Source: Syntrophomonadaceae bacterium (GTDB lineage Bacteria > Bacillota_D > Dethiobacteria > DTU022 > PWGO01). From it: DNA of 6,556 nucleotides. The notes below the pieces were generated by a model. It was given only the letters and a program-made list of their open reading frames with translations, did no database searches and was not told where the DNA came from. Both the position numbers and the translations under genes were made by a program. Of the stretch, positions 4,536 through 6,556 are shown in pieces (the first letter of the stretch is position 1; each line of letters opens with the position of its first letter). Location: positions 1 to 6,556 of the forward strand of contig PWGT01000156.1 of the NCBI GenBank assembly GCA_003554535.1. The letters are read 5' to 3'.

Positions 4536-6556
4536 ATGTTTAAAAACAGAAAGGTAATATCTATTTTTGTAGCAGCAATATTTTTGCTATCAATGATAGC
4601 TGGTTGCGGTTTGCCTGGTGATCAAGAAAATGGAAATGACCTTGACAAAAGCTCAAAAGAAAAGACTGATTACGGTGTTGATACTGATTTCGACCCCATA
4701 AAAAAGGCACTTAAAAGGGATGATAGTATCGTAAAAAGCCAGGGAATAAGCATCGAATTAGATGATGTTTTCTTGGAAGAAGATTCATATGTTAAAATAC
4801 TTAAAATGCAAGCCCCTGCACCTTTAGAAAATACAAAAGTAAATGCTTATAAGTTTGAAGTAGATACAAGTAGCTATAATGGACTTTATACTATTACAAT
4901 TCCTTACGAACCAGGGGAAGGGGACATAGGGGCAGGATATTATAATGAGGACATCCAGAAGTGGGAGCCTGTGGTTTATGAAATCGATAAAGAAAATAGC
5001 GAAGTGATAATAACAACAGACCATTTATCTACCTATGCTTCTTTTAAGGTAGTAGAAGAAGGGACTAGAAGTGCCCGGCTGGAATCCAATCTCTTTGAGG
5101 CACATAACCATCTAGGTCGATACGAAAGTGATTACGGAGCTATTATCCAGGAATCCTTTGGTCCAGAAATGTCTCCTGGCAGTAAGGCATATGATTTAGG
5201 TAAAAGCGTTGTAGACGATTGGTTTATGGCTTCTGGTATGATACTGGAGTTTGAAGGGGTGGCTTATAGCTCAGATTTTTTGGATGGCCTTTCTACAGCA
5301 TTTGGTAATGTAGGTCTTGCTCTTTCTATGGCACAACTGGCTGTAGATTACAGCCATGGAAACGATCAAGAAATGGCAGTAAACGCCTTCAATACTTCCC
5401 AGGGAGTTGCCATTGGAAAATGGGGCACAAAAGCACTTAAATTGTCTATGGTGGGGGTAACCGCTATAGACTATTCTGTAAATAGACTGGCAGAAGATGC
5501 TATTGGCGGCAGAGAAGATGTTTGGCGCGAAGCTTACAGATTGTATTACAGAGAGAACCATCAAAGGTCATACGAAGACTGGTACCATAGACTATTGGAG
5601 CTTCATGACCATGCAGAATCTCCCGAACAATTTGACAGGCTAATGAATACAGAATTAAACAGATACACTTATAAATTTTGGCGCGAAGATTATGGGGTCA
5701 TTGGTGATTACCAATCAGAAGCACAGGATCATAGACTTACTGGCGGTGGAGGCTTAAACGAAGATTTGAAAGAAGAGATTGCGGATGAATACAAAGCCCA
5801 ATTGCTGAGTGAAACCCTTTGCCCTGTATTTAGAAGGATAGAAAAAGAAATCAGGTATGAGCAGTTTAAAGATTACCAGGCAGAACTTGCATCAGCCAGA
5901 GATAAGTTGAACAAAGTGGTTGATTTTGAAATCGTAGAAGTGCTTGATTCGGATGAAGAGGCAAATTATGCAGGTTACACGGTGCAGTTTGGACCTTTAA
6001 GCGAAGATGCCGACACAGATGATTGGACAGGAACATTGGATAACGAAGGTAGAGCCCAGTCACAGTTTACAATTCTGGGGCATATGTCATCAGGTGCTCC
6101 CGATGAAATAAGGTTGTATGAAACCGAAAAAGACCTGGAAAAGAGCAATCCTGTATTAACCCAGGAATTTGTAGTAGACGTGCCCCACACTATAATAGAA
6201 ATCTGTGGCATAGAGGGTGAATTGGAAGGAAGTTGGAAGGGGACTATGGTTGTAGAAGAAACTTTTTTATGCAGAGAAGGTATAACCAAAGAAGATATAA
6301 ACCAGCTTATGAAAGAAGGACCTGATACTGGAGAAAAAGTAGAAGGATTTGAAGAAGTTTCTGAAGAGTGCGAAGAAGGCATGGAGCAACTAATGTACGA
6401 ATTCTTCAAAACAATATTAGAGCTAGTTGGAGAAGAAATCAGAACAAAAATGACATTTAACAGCACCAGCCAGGAAAACACTTATACAGGGGTATTATCT
6501 GTAGAAATTGATCAAGATTTTGGGACAGAAGAAGATACAGCTCAAGATGTAAAGGC
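4536..6556 (+). CDS. large cell-surface lipoprotein of unknown family (3' end outside window)
   Basis: The ATG at 4536 follows TTGGAGGT (4521-4528) with eight-base spacing. The frame has no stop to the window end, giving at least 673 residues. The N-terminus is MFKNRKVISIFV, a hydrophobic run, then the lipobox SMIAGC with Cys24, so it should be lipid-anchored outside the membrane. A Gly/Asp/Lys-rich linker follows. Residues about 50-175 look all-beta: ITIPYEPGEG, GYYNEDIQKWEPVVYEID (Trp143) and TTDHLSTYASFKV (162 on), a pattern seen in Firmicutes surface proteins. Residues about 180-460 are mostly helical, with repeated Trp/Tyr-rich stretches such as DVWREAYRLYYRENHQ and YTYKFWREDYGV. From about 461 it is again beta-type and acidic, with a GELEGSWKG segment (Trp567) suggesting a barrel or lipocalin-like sheet. 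No catalytic motif is recognised. Base composition is AT-rich like the flanking host genes. A binding or envelope role is inference. Confidence 0.85.
   Translation, partial: MFKNRKVISIFVAAIFLLSMIAGCGLPGDQENGNDLDKSSKEKTDYGVDTDFDPIKKALKRDDSIVKSQGISIELDDVFLEEDSYVKILKMQAPAPLENTKVNAYKFEVDTSSYNGLYTITIPYEPGEGDIGAGYYNEDIQKWEPVVYEIDKENSEVIITTDHLSTYASFKVVEEGTRSARLESNLFEAHNHLGRYESDYGAIIQESFGPEMSPGSKAYDLGKSVVDDWFMASGMILEFEGVAYSSDFLDGLSTAFGNVGLALSMAQLAVDYSHGNDQEMAVNAFNTSQGVAIGKWGTKALKLSMVGVTAIDYSVNRLAEDAIGGREDVWREAYRLYYRENHQRSYEDWYHRLLELHDHAESPEQFDRLMNTELNRYTYKFWREDYGVIGDYQSEAQDHRLTGGGGLNEDLKEEIADEYKAQLLSETLCPVFRRIEKEIRYEQFKDYQAELASARDKLNKVVDFEIVEVLDSDEEANYAGYTVQFGPLSEDADTDDWTGTLDNEGRAQSQFTILGHMSSGAPDEIRLYETEKDLEKSNPVLTQEFVVDVPHTIIEICGIEGELEGSWKGTMVVEETFLCREGITKEDINQLMKEGPDTGEKVEGFEEVSEECEEGMEQLMYEFFKTILELVGEEIRTKMTFNSTSQENTYTGVLSVEIDQDFGTEEDTAQDVK

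Noticed and set aside
5975..6481. 168-residue frame on the minus strand
   Set aside because: It is antisense to the acidic, repetitive-codon end of the lipoprotein gene, is rich in Ser as expected from reversed GAA/AGA-type codons, and has no ribosome site.

Overview
The window looks like a chromosomal segment of a moderately AT-rich Gram-positive anaerobe, probably a Clostridia-type Firmicute. This is inferred from strong GGAGG-type Shine-Dalgarno sequences, GTG/TTG starts, the style of the c-di-GMP proteins, a type II lipobox protein and a IIC group II intron. No rRNA, tRNA or CRISPR array is visible, and all supported genes are on the plus strand.

Left part (1-2201): a c-di-GMP signalling block. 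It opens with the 3' end of a gene whose product has an intact HD-GYP phosphodiesterase domain. The coding frame continues past the left edge and reads like the tail of a GGDEF domain, so the whole protein is probably a GGDEF/HD-GYP fusion. Next is a two-gene unit: an orphan HicB-like small protein (GTG start at 839) whose stop overlaps by ATGA the start of a diguanylate cyclase. The cyclase has an NTF2/SnoaL-like N-terminal sensor, a short coiled coil and a GGDEF domain with an intact I-site. A good intrinsic terminator (2171-2201) ends this unit.

Middle part (2204-4079): a group IIC intron inserted directly behind that terminator, the expected target type for this class. Its ribozyme domains I-III, V and VI are readable. 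The intron-encoded reverse transcriptase/maturase is complete in length but has one in-frame TGA at 3527-3529, between the RT and maturase domains. Domain V keeps its CGC triad, but its two-base bulge is TG where the well-studied Oceanobacillus intron has CG (comparison from memory). The element looks like a copy that has begun to decay or depends on help in trans. Its base composition is clearly richer in G+C than the flanks.

Right part (4080-6556): just past the intron is a 27-residue hydrophobic micropeptide gene with a very good Shine-Dalgarno sequence. Then comes a small basic ORF that would encode about 58 residues if one A were missing from a run of eight; its TTG start lies in one arm of a perfect 10-bp inverted repeat. 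After a hairpin and a possible promoter, a long lipoprotein gene starts at 4536 and runs off the right edge (at least 673 residues). It has a clear signal peptide and lipobox, a beta-type N-terminal segment, a helical middle and an acidic beta-type C-terminal part, and I do not recognise its family. The least described parts are the HicB-DGC coupling, the micropeptide/frameshifted ORF pair and the lipoprotein.
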